Shown in pieces: positions 1 to 10,300 of a stretch of DNA of 64,000 bases. The notes beneath the pieces were generated by a model. The model ran no database searches. It was given only the letters and a program-made list of their open reading frames with translations, and was not told the DNA's origin. The stretch is taken from NCBI GenBank assembly GCA_040285745.1, contig JAUFOR010000001.1:930001-994000 (forward strand), read 5' to 3'. The position numbers and the translations under genes were made by a program. This DNA is from Barthelona sp. PCE (lineage: Eukaryota > Metamonada: BaSk clade). Position 1 is the first letter of the stretch; each line of letters opens with the position of its first letter.

Positions 1-43
1 TTATAATCGACTGAATAAACATACACTTAAGTTATTTTTTTTT

Positions 44-1330
44 TCAATCTTTTCTTGGCGACCAACGCACATTAAACTCCGGCAAACGCACACTCTGTGT
101 GTTATTGTTGTGGAACTGCGTCTGCTCATCCTTATCATTGTCATCTTCCATTGTTGTAATAAGGGGGTTAACCTTCAACGACTCAAGGTACTGTTGCTTC
201 AAAGGCATATCATCTACAACGCCAAAAAGCGACAGCATGTTTGACTGCCTAATGCGGGGGAACTCGGGGAGACGCACAGTCTTTATGGAAGGCGGCTGCA
301 ATTTAACATTGCGTTTTAAAAAAGATGGGGTTACCGCTTCTTCATCAGAATCATGAATTGCTCTTAATGGTGTGACCGACTCCTGTGGAGCTTTTGAAGT
401 GGGTTTGCTCACAACTGCGGGCGTACTCTCAATGATTGCATCACGGTTCCAATCGTAAAGAAGCCCAAATTTTGATATCTTATCAACAACAACCCCCAGC
501 TGACGAGCCCTCTGAAGGAACTTCTTTCGCTGTGGGTGCTGCATGTCATCGTCTGAACAGCATTGAACCATTTTTGAGACACCATCCTTATGAAACCTGA
601 ACGTGATCGATCCATACACAGCGAGAGCGTACAGAGACATCAGAATCCTGCGCAAGCTACTGATTCCCACGCCAATAAGGGCCACCGACCCTGATGTATC
701 GTCTATCCGCTCCGGAAACGGGTCTTTTATGAAAAGAGCCGATAGTTGAATGTCCATGACACAGTTCGTCAACACCGAGAGAATAATCCAGCTCAAGGTG
801 ATACGTGGAACTGTCTGTGGGACACCCTTTGCGTGGTTTATCAGTGCAAACTGTCTGCCTTCATCCCCACTTTGGTTCGGTGAAACAAGAATACCTCCCA
901 CGTTCTCTATAAGGGTTCTCCATCCGACAGGGAATGAGGAGTCCGCATAGAACACGCATTCCTTAAATAGATCTTCCCTGACCTGCATGGATCTAGATAA
1001 AAAGAGTGAATTGAAGTAGGAAAAGGAGAATGGCGTCTTAAGGTAACTGAATGAGTGTGCCACGGCAATTATATTGCCAGTGATGGTTTTGATATCACCT
1101 GTTTCATTATACTTGTGTAAAAAATCAATACTAACAAACTTATCACATTCTGAACCACTCTGAAGGTAACAATCAAGAGAATTCCCTATGTATACACCTC
1201 TGCTTCGCCCAAAATCATTAATATTAATTCCAACACGAACAACCCTAAAAAAATCACGCAATGTTGATGTGTGTGCATAGATGTCATTCGGACACTGAAA
1301 GAACATCAATGTGCGATTATCTGAAGACAT
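44..1330 (-). CDS. BRCT-like domain protein (428 aa)
   Basis: The frame opens with ATG at 1330 and encodes 428 residues. Residues about 20-105 and 118-205 look like two BRCT-type folds. The second is clearer: it begins around LFKECVFYAD, has the GG turn in VGGILVS, and ends with the helix containing SWIILSV, where the conserved BRCT Trp would lie. BRCT domains bind phosphopeptides or DNA ends in repair and checkpoint proteins. The C-terminal 130 residues are low-complexity and acidic/basic, and contain the hexapeptide VRLPEF twice, near residue 350 and near the C-terminus. That suggests a repeated short binding motif. I do not recognise a specific ortholog. The BRCT call rests on pattern only; a nuclear role is inferred. 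Confidence 0.6.
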   Translation of the reverse strand: MSSDNRTLMFFQCPNDIYAHTSTLRDFFRVVRVGININDFGRSRGVYIGNSLDCYLQSGSECDKFVSIDFLHKYNETGDIKTITGNIIAVAHSFSYLKTPFSFSYFNSLFLSRSMQVREDLFKECVFYADSSFPVGWRTLIENVGGILVSPNQSGDEGRQFALINHAKGVPQTVPRITLSWIILSVLTNCVMDIQLSALFIKDPFPERIDDTSGSVALIGVGISSLRRILMSLYALAVYGSITFRFHKDGVSKMVQCCSDDDMQHPQRKKFLQRARQLGVVVDKISKFGLLYDWNRDAIIESTPAVVSKPTSKAPQESVTPLRAIHDSDEEAVTPSFLKRNVKLQPPSIKTVRLPEFPRIRQSNMLSLFGVVDDMPLKQQYLESLKVNPLITTMEDDNDKDEQTQFHNNNTQSVRLPEFNVRWSPRKD

Positions 1331-1892
1331 TAAAGTACCTGAAAAAATGAAATGGTTGATAACGTTGAATGCAAGATAAAAATCTGTAATTTTCGTTTTC
1401 GCTTCAAAAAGTTTTGATTTTGTTTTGTTAAACCCATAATTTCTTCATCAATCGATGATAAATGCAATACATAACGAGTAACAAAAAAATCCATTCATAA
1501 GCTTGTTCAAGCTCTTTATCTTTTCTAATGAGGTGACATGTGGGTTTGATTGCGCTAAAACAGATAAGTAATAAGAAAAATCGAGAGTTCCAAAAAAACC
1601 TATGAATAACGCTACAGAGAAGTAATAGCTCTTCTTTATCTGCCGACAATGCAATAATATGCAACTTAATGCACGGTATTCCAAAGTAAAGGCATTTAAA
1701 ACTAGAGGTACCACAACCGGCTTAACAGCAAATCAGACTTAATTTTCTGATCTCAAAGTTATTATCCCCCAATACCATTTTTTCTTCAGTTCCCATGTGA
1801 TTCAGGAACCTTACAAAGCAGAACTCTTTGAGAATTCTGCTGTACAACTGTTATATTCATTATCTCTTATTCCTAAGTCACATTGGGTCAAA
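1331..1892. other. Intergenic between divergent genes
   Basis: This 560-base AT-rich gap separates two divergently transcribed genes and should hold both promoters. Two overlapping hydrophobic open frames on the minus strand (about 1428-1714) lack ATG starts and overlap each other in different frames, so I do not call either a gene. No tRNA or other RNA gene is recognisable. Confidence 0.5.
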
Positions 1893-2612
1893 ATGTCTTT
1901 GAATATGGGTCCACTCGACTCTTTGGTAGAAAATTACCTTAGTTGTCGTGCACCTGATGCGGTAACTGCTTTCCAAAAAGCAACAAAGCATAACATCTCA
2001 ATGTCTGCACCCCCAGGTATCTTTCAGATCCTCCATCAGTATGAACAGGTTAAGAAGCAATTAGAGACGGTTTTATTACAATTGCAAAAACAACAACAAC
2101 CTCAACAGGCACCACAATACCAAATCGGATATTATAACGGCAATCCTGTGATGCTGCCGGTACAAGGAGGAAACTATGTTTATTCTGTACCCACATCAAC
2201 TGGTTCACAACAACAATACATTGTACCAGGACAACCCCAACAGCAACAACACATTATTAACCAACCGCAAGAACACCACACCCTCCCACACAATACGCAA
2301 CAGCAGCCCATGATTGCCAATACAATGATACAGCCTACCGTGTACAGCAATGGTCATCCTTCAAGCAGTGAAGGCAGACATTATCGTAGTCGTAGCTCTT
2401 CTCACTACGAATCTGGGCATAAGATTGCACCTCCGTTGATAGTGAAGCCATCGCCACCGCATACAGCCCCAACACCTCCTGTTAAAGTGCAAGCTTTTGA
2501 GAACAACGTGGCACAAGGACAATACAATATAAGCCCTCTCAAAGAGGAAAAAACTAGAGAGGTTAGCTCGACAGAACGTGCACAATCAATGGCATTTGAG
2601 TTTTTCTCATAG
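1893..2612 (+). CDS. Gln/Pro-rich low-complexity protein (239 aa)
   Basis: The longest open frame begins with GTG at 1797. The first ATG in frame is at 1893 and gives 239 residues. Residues 1-65 form a possibly folded helical head that ends in a short coiled segment (around EQVKKQLETVLLQLQ). It is followed by a prion-like region rich in Gln, Pro, His and Tyr with several runs of two to four Gln, then an Arg/Ser patch and a Pro-rich stretch. Such composition is common in RNA-binding or condensate-forming proteins, but no RNA-binding domain is visible. I do not recognise the gene. The ordered N-terminus and in-frame codon use support a real protein. Confidence 0.6.
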   Translation: MSLNMGPLDSLVENYLSCRAPDAVTAFQKATKHNISMSAPPGIFQILHQYEQVKKQLETVLLQLQKQQQPQQAPQYQIGYYNGNPVMLPVQGGNYVYSVPTSTGSQQQYIVPGQPQQQQHIINQPQEHHTLPHNTQQQPMIANTMIQPTVYSNGHPSSSEGRHYRSRSSSHYESGHKIAPPLIVKPSPPHTAPTPPVKVQAFENNVAQGQYNISPLKEEKTREVSSTERAQSMAFEFFS

Positions 2613-3230
2613 TCTTGGTACAAAAAATTAGTTTTTTGCGTTTTTTTTTTGTACTTTTCTGTTAATAAAAACAACATATGATAACAAAATGAATTGCCAT
2701 TCTTTCTGAATAATAATATTGATGTTTATTGATGTTAATTTCGCAATTGATGTATGTAAAGTTTAATACTAATTATGATGCTAATCATATCCCACTCAAT
2801 TAAAGCGAACATAACTATGTTGCTTAAAGCAATAAAACCAATAAAATCCCGATAAACACAAAATTAGGTCCAAAAAAAAAAAATGTCTTTGAAATAGTAC
2901 ATTTTCATTCATTATCTTCAATAAATCTTCTTAATTTAAGTGAATAAATCCTTTAATAACACTTTAAAAACTTTTTAAACAAAGAAAAGGTAAATAAAAA
3001 TTTTTACAACTAGTTCAACAACACAATCAATATGTCTAGCATCTTTTTAATTTTATCACACAATTTTCAGATAGCTGAAAGTATTCAAATCTACATACAA
3101 CGGTAATAAAACAAAATAAAATAAAACCCCAAATTTTGCTCAATCAATATATTTAATTCCTTTTTCAGATATATTATGGTAAAATATTGGTGTATTATGG
3201 ATATAAAAAAGCAATAAAAAAAAATTTTCA
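2613..3230. other. AT-rich intergenic region
   Basis: About 600 bases with strong AT bias and many A/T runs. It contains the 3' end of the Gln-rich gene and the downstream flank of the tRNA. I see no coding frame with an ATG and no structured RNA. Confidence 0.5.
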
Positions 3231-3302
3231 TGACGACGGCAGGGATCGAACCTGCGACCAGCGGATTCGAAGTCCGATGCGCTTCCACTGCGCCACGCCG
3301 CC
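3231..3302 (-). tRNA. tRNA-Arg (anticodon TCG)
   Basis: Read on the minus strand, the cloverleaf closes. A 7-bp acceptor (GGCGGCG with CGTCGTC, two G-U pairs) is followed by a D stem GCGC, an anticodon stem with loop CTTCGAA (anticodon TCG, reading CGA) and a T arm GCAGG-TTCGATC-CCTGC with discriminator A. The outermost anticodon-stem pair is mismatched (U-C). Internal pol III promoters are present: box A TGGCGCAGTGG and box B GGTTCGATCC. A T-run after TGAAAA, just downstream on the minus strand, fits a pol III terminator. No intron and no encoded CCA. Confidence 0.96.
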
Positions 3303-3655
3303 ATAGTGTATACCAGATATTTTGCAATCAAAATATTTTGACAAAATCTCAGATACACATTCAAATCCAATCAAAAAATATTAAAGATTCTTCATACTTC
3401 TTATTTAGTTATTTTAAATAACCTTTTTATTTGATTAAAAGTGGGTTTATGAGAAAAATTAAGTTTTTATCGTTAAATTTTAAATATATAATTAAATTAT
3501 TTTTTTATGGATACTGAATATATATAGGTATTTTTTGAAACCTAAAAACTTATAAAATAAATTTATTAATGAAAATTTGAAAATAGAATATTAAATTTGT
3601 TACAACAACAAAAATAAAATTTTGAGAAAAAGCCAGTAGAATAAATTTAAATTTG
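3303..3655. other. AT-rich intergenic region
   Basis: Very AT-rich spacer between the tRNA 5' flank and the 3' end of the divergent tubulin gene. It holds nothing recognisable beyond homopolymer-like A/T runs. Confidence 0.5.
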
Positions 3656-5167
3656 TTATGAATAATAACCTTCACTGTCAGTATAGTTATCGTCAAAACC
3701 CCAATCATCAGAATCCGGATCGCTGCTCTCATCAGGATCACTAATCTCTTCATCATAATCAACGGACTCTTTTCCGACTTCTGCGTATTCTTCTTGAAGA
3801 ATAGAGAGATTTTCACGAGCGTTAAGGAATTCTGCCTCCATATCTTCAGTACCATACCAATGTAAAAATTCTTTTTTGGAAAGCAACACTTCTGCTGCTT
3901 GATCAATGCGGTTGAAGACTTCTGCTATGGCTGTAGAGCTGGATATCATACATACAGAGCGATTTGTGTTGGAAAACATACTGTTTGGCATAGCAATAGG
4001 GTATTTATCATTATGCATTTCAGTTCTTAAGATCTGAGGACACCAGTCAACGAATTGAATAGAGTCAGAAAAGTCAGAAAGAGGAGGTACGCCTTGTAAA
4101 ACATCACCACGGTACATTAGACAGATAGAAAGGTATTTTCCCATTCGAGGATCGCACTTTGCTAAAGCTGAAGATGAGTCAAATACTGCCTTAGTTAATT
4201 CGGCTACAGACAAGTCATTGTTGAGGGCATTACTTTTAGAGATTGGAGCATAAGAAGGAAGCATGAAGTGAAGTCTAGGGTAGGCAATCAAACTCATTTC
4301 AAAACTCGAGATTGTGTTGTTGAGTGTGCCACCGTAACGCATGGATGCAGTCATAGAAGAAACATACTGACTAATCACATGGTTAAGATTAGAAATGTCG
4401 GGGTTCATAATATCAAAATTTGTTTGACAAATATCATAAATAGCATCATTATCCAGTGCAACAGAAACATTAACATGTTCAAGGAGCGTGGATGCTGTTA
4501 ATATTGCATTATACGGTTCTACAGTAGAAGCAGCATTTTTTTCAGAAGGAAAAATGGGAATAGCCATTGTGCTTTTTTTTTCGAAACTTTCTGAAAGTTT
4601 CTCGACAAGAAGAGAACCAACACCAGAACCAGTGCCACCTCCAAGAGCACTGTAAACCATGAAACCTTCTAATGAATGACACTGATCGGCGAGTTTGCGA
4701 ATCTGTTGAAGACAGTTATCGATTATTTCATCACTTAATGCACGGCTGCGGGCGTAAGAAGCGGTAGGGTCCACCACATTGCCAGATATCAATTGATCAT
4801 TGTGAAAGAGATGACGACTGGGATTACACCTTAATATATCAATCGTTTCTGGGTCTAGATCGATAAAGACAGCGCGGGGGTTGTGTTTGCCGTCAGGACT
4901 ACTTGAGAAGTGACTGCTCAATGCTTCGTAATCAGTATTATCCTTTTTATCAGGATGCATATATCCATCCTGTTGAATGCCGTGTTCAAGACAAAATAGA
5001 TCCCAACAGGCAGTTCCCGTCCGCTAAATGTGAGTATTAACAACGAAATAAGCCACATTAAGCGACTAGAATACTAAATTACAACAAAATAGTTTTAATG
5101 TCGGTTAAAATTGTTTTAAACATACAACACCTGCCCCTCCAATATGTATAGAAATGAGTTCGCTCAT
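3656..5167 (-). CDS. Divergent alpha-tubulin paralog (one intron)
   Basis: Exon 1 is 5167-5126 (14 codons) and exon 2 is 5023-3656. The 102-nt intron (5024-5125) begins GTATGT, ends ATTTAG, and sits exactly where the canonical alpha-tubulin intron of this window sits. The product has 469 residues. It keeps the tubulin GTP-binding signature GGGTGSG, the alpha-type opening ([13 protein letters not shown]) and the region around FVDWCPQ, but is highly diverged overall. The segment that should read [13 protein letters not shown] reads ISSFEMSLIAYPR. This puts Ser where alpha-tubulin Glu254 stimulates hydrolysis of beta-tubulin GTP. Lys40 is retained. The C-terminal tail is long, Asp/Ser-rich and acidic. 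It is probably a specialised alpha-tubulin isotype incorporated into particular microtubules. That role is inferred. Confidence 0.9.
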
Positions 5168-5738
5168 TAAATTAAGGTAAAATGGTAAACTATAGCAAAA
5201 AGAGTGTGAAATTTGAAAACATAATCTAAACTCCTTATTATGGTTTCTTCATGGACATTTCAATAAATCCCCTTTCGTAACATACTTTAAAGCGTATTAT
5301 CTCGAAATTTTTTGTATTGCTTTTTTGAGCGTTATAATTAAGCAAAAAGTACATTCACTAGCGTAAATTGGTAAAGGTAAGGCTGAGGAAAAGACTTCGT
5401 AACCTAGTAAGCAATTGAAAACTCAATAAATATTTCTCAAAAAGAAATGCATTTAATATCGAGATATTAAGATTTAAAGCATTTCATTGAACGATAATAT
5501 TGAATATTATCCTATTCAAGCTATTTAAATGTGAGTAAATTGCGTTTGCAATCTTGCAGCTTTTTTTTTTTCTGAATCTCATATTTTTAAAGGTTGAACT
5601 AGGTGAAAATATGACCTGGAGGCACCAGAAATATGGGTAATTTATGAAATACAAGATATTCATTTTTGTTGTCAAGGGGGTTGTTAGCTGATATATCATA
5701 GTTAAACTCATTTAGTACTCCACTACATAACAACAACA
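5168..5738. other. Divergent promoter region, tubulin paralog / H2A
   Basis: 570 AT-rich bases between two outward-facing genes. They must contain the promoter of the divergent tubulin gene and that of histone H2A. I see no gene; a minus-strand open frame at 5484-5711 has no family likeness. Confidence 0.5.
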
Positions 5739-6200
5739 ATGTCCGAAAGAACCAAGCCCGTCAGCCGTTCCGTTAGAGCCGGTGTTTCACTCTCTGTTGG
5801 TCGTATCCACAGATACCTTAAGCAGGGTAAGTACGCCGACCGTATTGGTGCCGGTGCTCCCGTCTACCTCGCCGCCGTCCTCGATTACTTGATCGCTGAG
5901 GTCCTCGATGCCGCTGGTACCATCACCATGGAGAAGAACCGTCAACGTATCACTCCCCGTCACTTGCTTCTCGGTATGAAGTCCGATACTGAGCTCGCTC
6001 AGCTCATCAGCAACGTCACCTTCCCTTCTGCAGGTGTTGTTCCTTTCATCCACCCCGAGCTCCTCCCCAAGAAGGGCACTCGTCGTACTCGTTCCGCCAA
6101 GGGCAAGGGTAAGGCCGCCGCTAAGGCTAAGGGTGTTGCCGCCAAGGGTAAGGGCAAGGCCAAGGCCAAGGGTAAGGCTAAGGCTTCCCAGGCTTACTAA
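5739..6200 (+). CDS. H2A: Histone H2A
   Basis: 153 residues from ATG at 5739. The histone fold is clear: SRSVRAGVSLSVGRIHRYLK, then YADRIGAGAPVYLAAVLDYL, then the docking region ending HPELLPKK. Acidic-patch positions are mostly kept (AEVLD; SDTELAQL, where one of the usual Glu residues is Thr). The tail after residue 110 is unusually long and made of AKGKGK-type repeats. It ends in SQAY at residues 150-153, which resembles the SQ(E/D)-hydrophobic tail of H2A.X with Ala in place of the acidic residue. GC-rich synonymous codon choice points to high expression. No H2B partner is adjacent. Confidence 0.97.
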   Translation: MSERTKPVSRSVRAGVSLSVGRIHRYLKQGKYADRIGAGAPVYLAAVLDYLIAEVLDAAGTITMEKNRQRITPRHLLLGMKSDTELAQLISNVTFPSAGVVPFIHPELLPKKGTRRTRSAKGKGKAAAKAKGVAAKGKGKAKAKGKAKASQAY

Positions 6201-6607
6201 GCTTACTAAGCTTATCGCTCGAGGTAACTCTCACAAAAAATCATATAATCAAAAAAAAAAAACATTCAAAACAGGTGTTTATAAACACCAATTAATCTTA
6301 ATTTCATGTATTTTCTAATGTAAATGTGTTCACGTACCCTTTTGTGCGTGAATCGCTATTCTTTAAGTGCAGGTCTGAATGTATCGATGTGGTGATGGAC
6401 CGTATGATGTAGGTGTCTTGCACCGGGTTCTCGGTGGCACAGACAATGTAGTTATGGACGGGACGTGATCGTTAGCGAAATTTTCAATCTGTGTCGTTCC
6501 AATGTTTGCAGAGTTATTTCAAATACCCACTGGCCTTGAATGAGCTCAGTGCTAGCCTTTTACAGGTTGAATATTTCGTTAAACTTTATATCACCTTTTT
6601 ACCAAAA
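6201..6607. other. H2A 3' region and VPS24 upstream region
   Basis: About 400 bases. Directly after the H2A stop there is a short tandem/palindromic repeat built on GCTTACTAA. A 16-nt stem-loop at 6274-6289 and a TGTAAA element at 6319-6324 follow. Bases about 6365-6480 are richer in GC than other spacers and contain a hairpin CACCG-GGTTCT-CGGTG. No protein frame with ATG is convincing there, and a non-coding RNA is possible. Confidence 0.45.
6274..6289 (+). promoter_or_regulatory. Candidate histone mRNA 3' stem-loop
   Basis: GGTGTTTATAAACACC forms a 6-bp stem (GGTGTT/AACACC) with a 4-nt loop TATA. This is the geometry of the metazoan and algal histone stem-loop (GGYYYU-loop-ARRRCC). It lies 73 nt after the H2A stop and is preceded by AAAACA, as in classical histone 3' ends. 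Only the fourth base pair departs from the consensus, and the change is compensated (G-C). Function is inferred from position and form. A TGTAAA element follows 30 nt later, so polyadenylation may also occur. Confidence 0.6.
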
Positions 6608-7270
6608 ATGGGTTTATTTGGAAGAAAAAGAGCACCAGAACCAACTAATGAGCGTCCAGCTGATCCTTTACGCGAGCAGGCCAAAGAATGGCGCAAGAGT
6701 GTCAGAAAGGAGGCAAGAGGATTAGATAGAGAAATTAGGAATATCGATAGAGCTACATTGAAGGTCAAAGCTGAGATAAAACGCCTCGTCAGAGATGGAG
6801 ACGTTGACAGCGCTAAAATGCTAGCCAAAGAAGTTGCTAGATCCAACAAAGCAGTCGCTCGTTTTTATACAATGAAGGCAAACCTCTCTGTAATGGAGCG
6901 TAAGATCGGTGAGATGTGCTCTCAGCGTACTCTTATGCAAGCAATGGGTAATTCTGCCCAAATCATGGCACAGGTAAATTCTATGGTGAAGGTTCCCGAG
7001 TTGCAACGCACAATGATGACCATGAGCCGCGAAATGGAGCGCGCTGGCTTAGCACAGGAGATGATGGACGATGCAGTCGAGGATATCATTGATATTGAGG
7101 ATATTTCTGATGAAGCCGATGCTGAAATCGATGCCGTAATGGATGATATCGTTACAGAACTAGCAAAGACGGACCCAGTAATCCGTAGAAGGCTGGAAGA
7201 AAGCGCAAAGGAGGAGGTTGTCGATGTTGATGCCACTTCAGCAGCTCGTCTTGCAGCTCTTGGTTTATAA
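6608..7270 (+). CDS. VPS24: ESCRT-III subunit VPS24/CHMP3
   Basis: The longer open frame starts without ATG. The family start MGLFGRK is at 6608 and gives 220 residues, the usual size. ESCRT-III subunits polymerise on membranes to cut necks in multivesicular body formation, cytokinesis and repair. The N-terminal basic helix (EWRKSVRKEARGLDREIRNI), the central region VPELQRTMMTMSREMERAGLAQEMM and an acidic C-terminal half match CHMP3/Vps24 rather than CHMP4. The last residues (ARLAALGL) resemble the C-terminal MIM1 helix that recruits the VPS4 ATPase; a VPS4 gene lies 10 kb away. CHMP2 is the nearest alternative. Confidence 0.88.
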   Translation: MGLFGRKRAPEPTNERPADPLREQAKEWRKSVRKEARGLDREIRNIDRATLKVKAEIKRLVRDGDVDSAKMLAKEVARSNKAVARFYTMKANLSVMERKIGEMCSQRTLMQAMGNSAQIMAQVNSMVKVPELQRTMMTMSREMERAGLAQEMMDDAVEDIIDIEDISDEADAEIDAVMDDIVTELAKTDPVIRRRLEESAKEEVVDVDATSAARLAALGL

Positions 7271-7304
7271 CCGTGTAAATAGAAACTATTAAGCGTTTTC
7301 AACT

Positions 7305-10300
7305 TTACATAGGGTTGTGGCACATGGGACAAGTACTAACAGCGCCCCTCAGTGATTCATGGATGTGATGGCTGCATCGCTTACATTTGTGAGTTTTTGC
7401 ATCAAACAGTGGAAGACCGCTTGCTACGCACAAGTTGAACGAAGTCTGACAGTGCTCGCATTCATGCGACAGTATATCGATCTCCTGAACGCACTTCGGG
7501 CAAGTGATCGTTTGTGATTTGGGATTTTTGGCCTGCTTGCGGCTAAACACTTGAATACCAACGTCCCTGTACACCTTCTTCATTTTTTCAGGGATTTTTT
7601 CGATTCCTTCCAGTTGGATGAGTGCTTCTGCAGCATAGCGCAGGTAACCACTGTACAAGGCACTGATAAACATTAGTGAATACACGTTTGCCTTGTAATA
7701 GTCAGGAATACTGTACTTTGTAACAATTCGTATCATACAGCTCAGAGCGTGGGGGTATTGTTCACTCATGACATGTCTGTGGGCGAGTAGGAGCAAGTGT
7801 GTGAGCTCGATTCTGTTCCAGAGAACTGTTACAGTCTCGTTGAGAGTATCGTCTTCATCAAACATGTTGTCGACTGTGAGGTTGCCAAATGAATTTGTTT
7901 TCATCACCTCGAGCCGAAGAACGGCGACAATGAGCAATTTCTTGATCTCAACGTTATTCAATAGGTGTAAATGGTTATCAACTGTTGTCATAATAAGTTT
8001 GGCAAGACGCAAATCATCTCCTGCTATCTTCGAAAGAGTGATACACTCGCGGATCTTGCCGCTTCTGATTAAGTGATCGGCAAGCTTCTCTCTGAGTAAA
8101 GATACGTTAGTTAGGCGTGTGTCGTCCTTGTACCTGTTGTACAGCTTCATTGCAAGACCCCATTGTGCGTGCTCCACGCATAAATCAACAGCCATGTTAT
8201 ACAACTCGAGTTCGATTAGGCAATCGACGGCATGTGAGATCTGGCCACTGATGAGGAACTTCTCACTAAGGTACTGGATTGTTGAGCTTGTTTTTGTCTC
8301 GAAGACAACGGGTTTGAGTTCAACCATCTTTTCAAACCTGTTCAAATAGAAGTAAGAGTCGATTAGGATGCGATATTCGGTTGAATTCTCAAGAAACTCA
8401 ACCGCCTGGGAGTACTTGCTCTTCTCAAAAAAGTACTTACCCAGGAACTCGTTGAGTTGTTGGCTCTCGAAGTTTGCCACATCAATCGCGTCCCTGCTGC
8501 TCTCGATGATCTCGTACATCCTTGAGTAATCTCCCAGCTGCTGCCTCAGTGAAAGCGCAAGATCCAATCTATCGTTGGTGAGGTACAGGCGCTCTGCAAT
8601 GTCAAAGTCACCCAAAAACGTGTATATCTTCGCCTGCAGCCTGTAATTATCCTTGATCTTATGGATAGACTTTACGAACTGTATTGATGGGTAGTCGCTG
8701 CACCTGATGAACGCCTTTAGCGCAATGTCCAAGTTCTCAACGCTAAGTGCATAACGGCCAAGCATCCTCCACAGTCTGTCGTGTGGGTTGTCATTAATGA
8801 ACTGGAACGCGTCCTTGAGTGATACCTCGTCTAACAAATGACGTGCGTCCCTTAAAGAGCGGCTTTCGATGTTGCCAAGGAGCTCGAGCGCCGGTTCGCT
8901 AGGTTTGATAAATAGTTTGTGAATTGCAATCGTTTTAACAGTAAGCTCCTCGAAGCTCAGCAGGTGATCAATAGTTTCGATTGGCTCCTCACTGCGCAGA
9001 TCCCTAATTATGTAGACGCATGACTTTTCCGTCGACGCAAACAAGTGGGGATCGTCCTTTGACCACAGCACGTTGTGCACATCCTTACGGGTAAGGTTGA
9101 GCTGGTTGACTGCAAGAGATGTGCCGACGGTGTCACCAGACTCCACGGAGTACACGAACAACATGAATCTTGTGGTGATCAACGCCAATCGAGAACCGTC
9201 GCAGTTGGCTTTTAGCGAGTATACATTCTTCCCGCTATCCAGCAAATTAATGCGGCTCTCCAGGATGTTGTGCTTGAATGAATAGAACAGAAAGACACCA
9301 CTCGCCAAGACGAGTATGGCATGCGTTTTTGTTACACACCCGTTCACGATTGGATCCTTTGTATGAGCTTGTAGAAGGTCCTCAGTGTTTGCACTGGAGA
9401 TTCCGCAGCTATCGTTGATATCTACCCAGAGTCTTGTTTTTTCCTCAAAAACAGACGCTTCGTCTTGGTCCTCGATCGTCTCGAAGCTCTTGCTCATCTC
9501 AATGTTGAACTTCCACACCAGTGCGGTGTTCTTAAAGCCCAGTAGTGCGTTATTGGCATCTGCAGAGACAAATAACGGCTTCTCGGAGATGTCAATACTG
9601 CACAGCGGAACACCAATGTTGTTGCACAGGCTCAGGAGGTACTCCGGTTTCTTGGCAGTAACGTTAACATCCACATCGTTGATTTCGACGTTGTCATCCT
9701 CAAACGCAATCGAGACATTGGGGAGCTGATTCTCTCCGCCATAAGCTTTGGTAATCACAGAATCTTTCTCGCTGAGCAGCAAAGCATATGATCCGGCGCT
9801 GTTCAGGAACTCGAGGTTACGATAGTACTTAACATTCTTCTCATCCGTCATTGTGTTCCAGAAAACAACAACGTACTCCCATTTGTTCCTTGCACTGAAC
9901 GAGTAACATAAAGTCGCGTTATTCATAGCGCAGCAGAGAGTATCGACAACAACACCTGCGAAAAAGACATGGTCGTTGACAGAATAGGCGAGACGGTGTC
10001 CGCCCGGTGAGAAAGTTATTGCTGATACAGGGTCACGGTGATTACGAACGTTGAAGATGATTTCACCCTGCTTGTTTAGGATTGCAACAAAGTGCTCCTC
10101 CGACACGGGGTTCTTCGCCGTAACCGCCAACAACTTTCCGCTAAAGTGAATTGAGCAATCGTTAACGATGAAGTCCAGTTTAGTTACGAACAAATTTGAC
10201 TTCTTCGCCGACGCCCCAAGGCTTTTTGCATCATCAAACACAAACATGTGGCCCTGGTCGTCGAATATGACGAAATGGCTCAGACCATGGTCGGTGTGTA

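Noticed and set aside
1428-1714. Two overlapping hydrophobic minus-strand frames.
   Set aside because: Neither has an ATG start and I could not build a spliced gene from them.
3091-3421. Short protein frames across the tRNA gene.
   Set aside because: They read through a well-folded tRNA-Arg with pol III signals and have no protein features.
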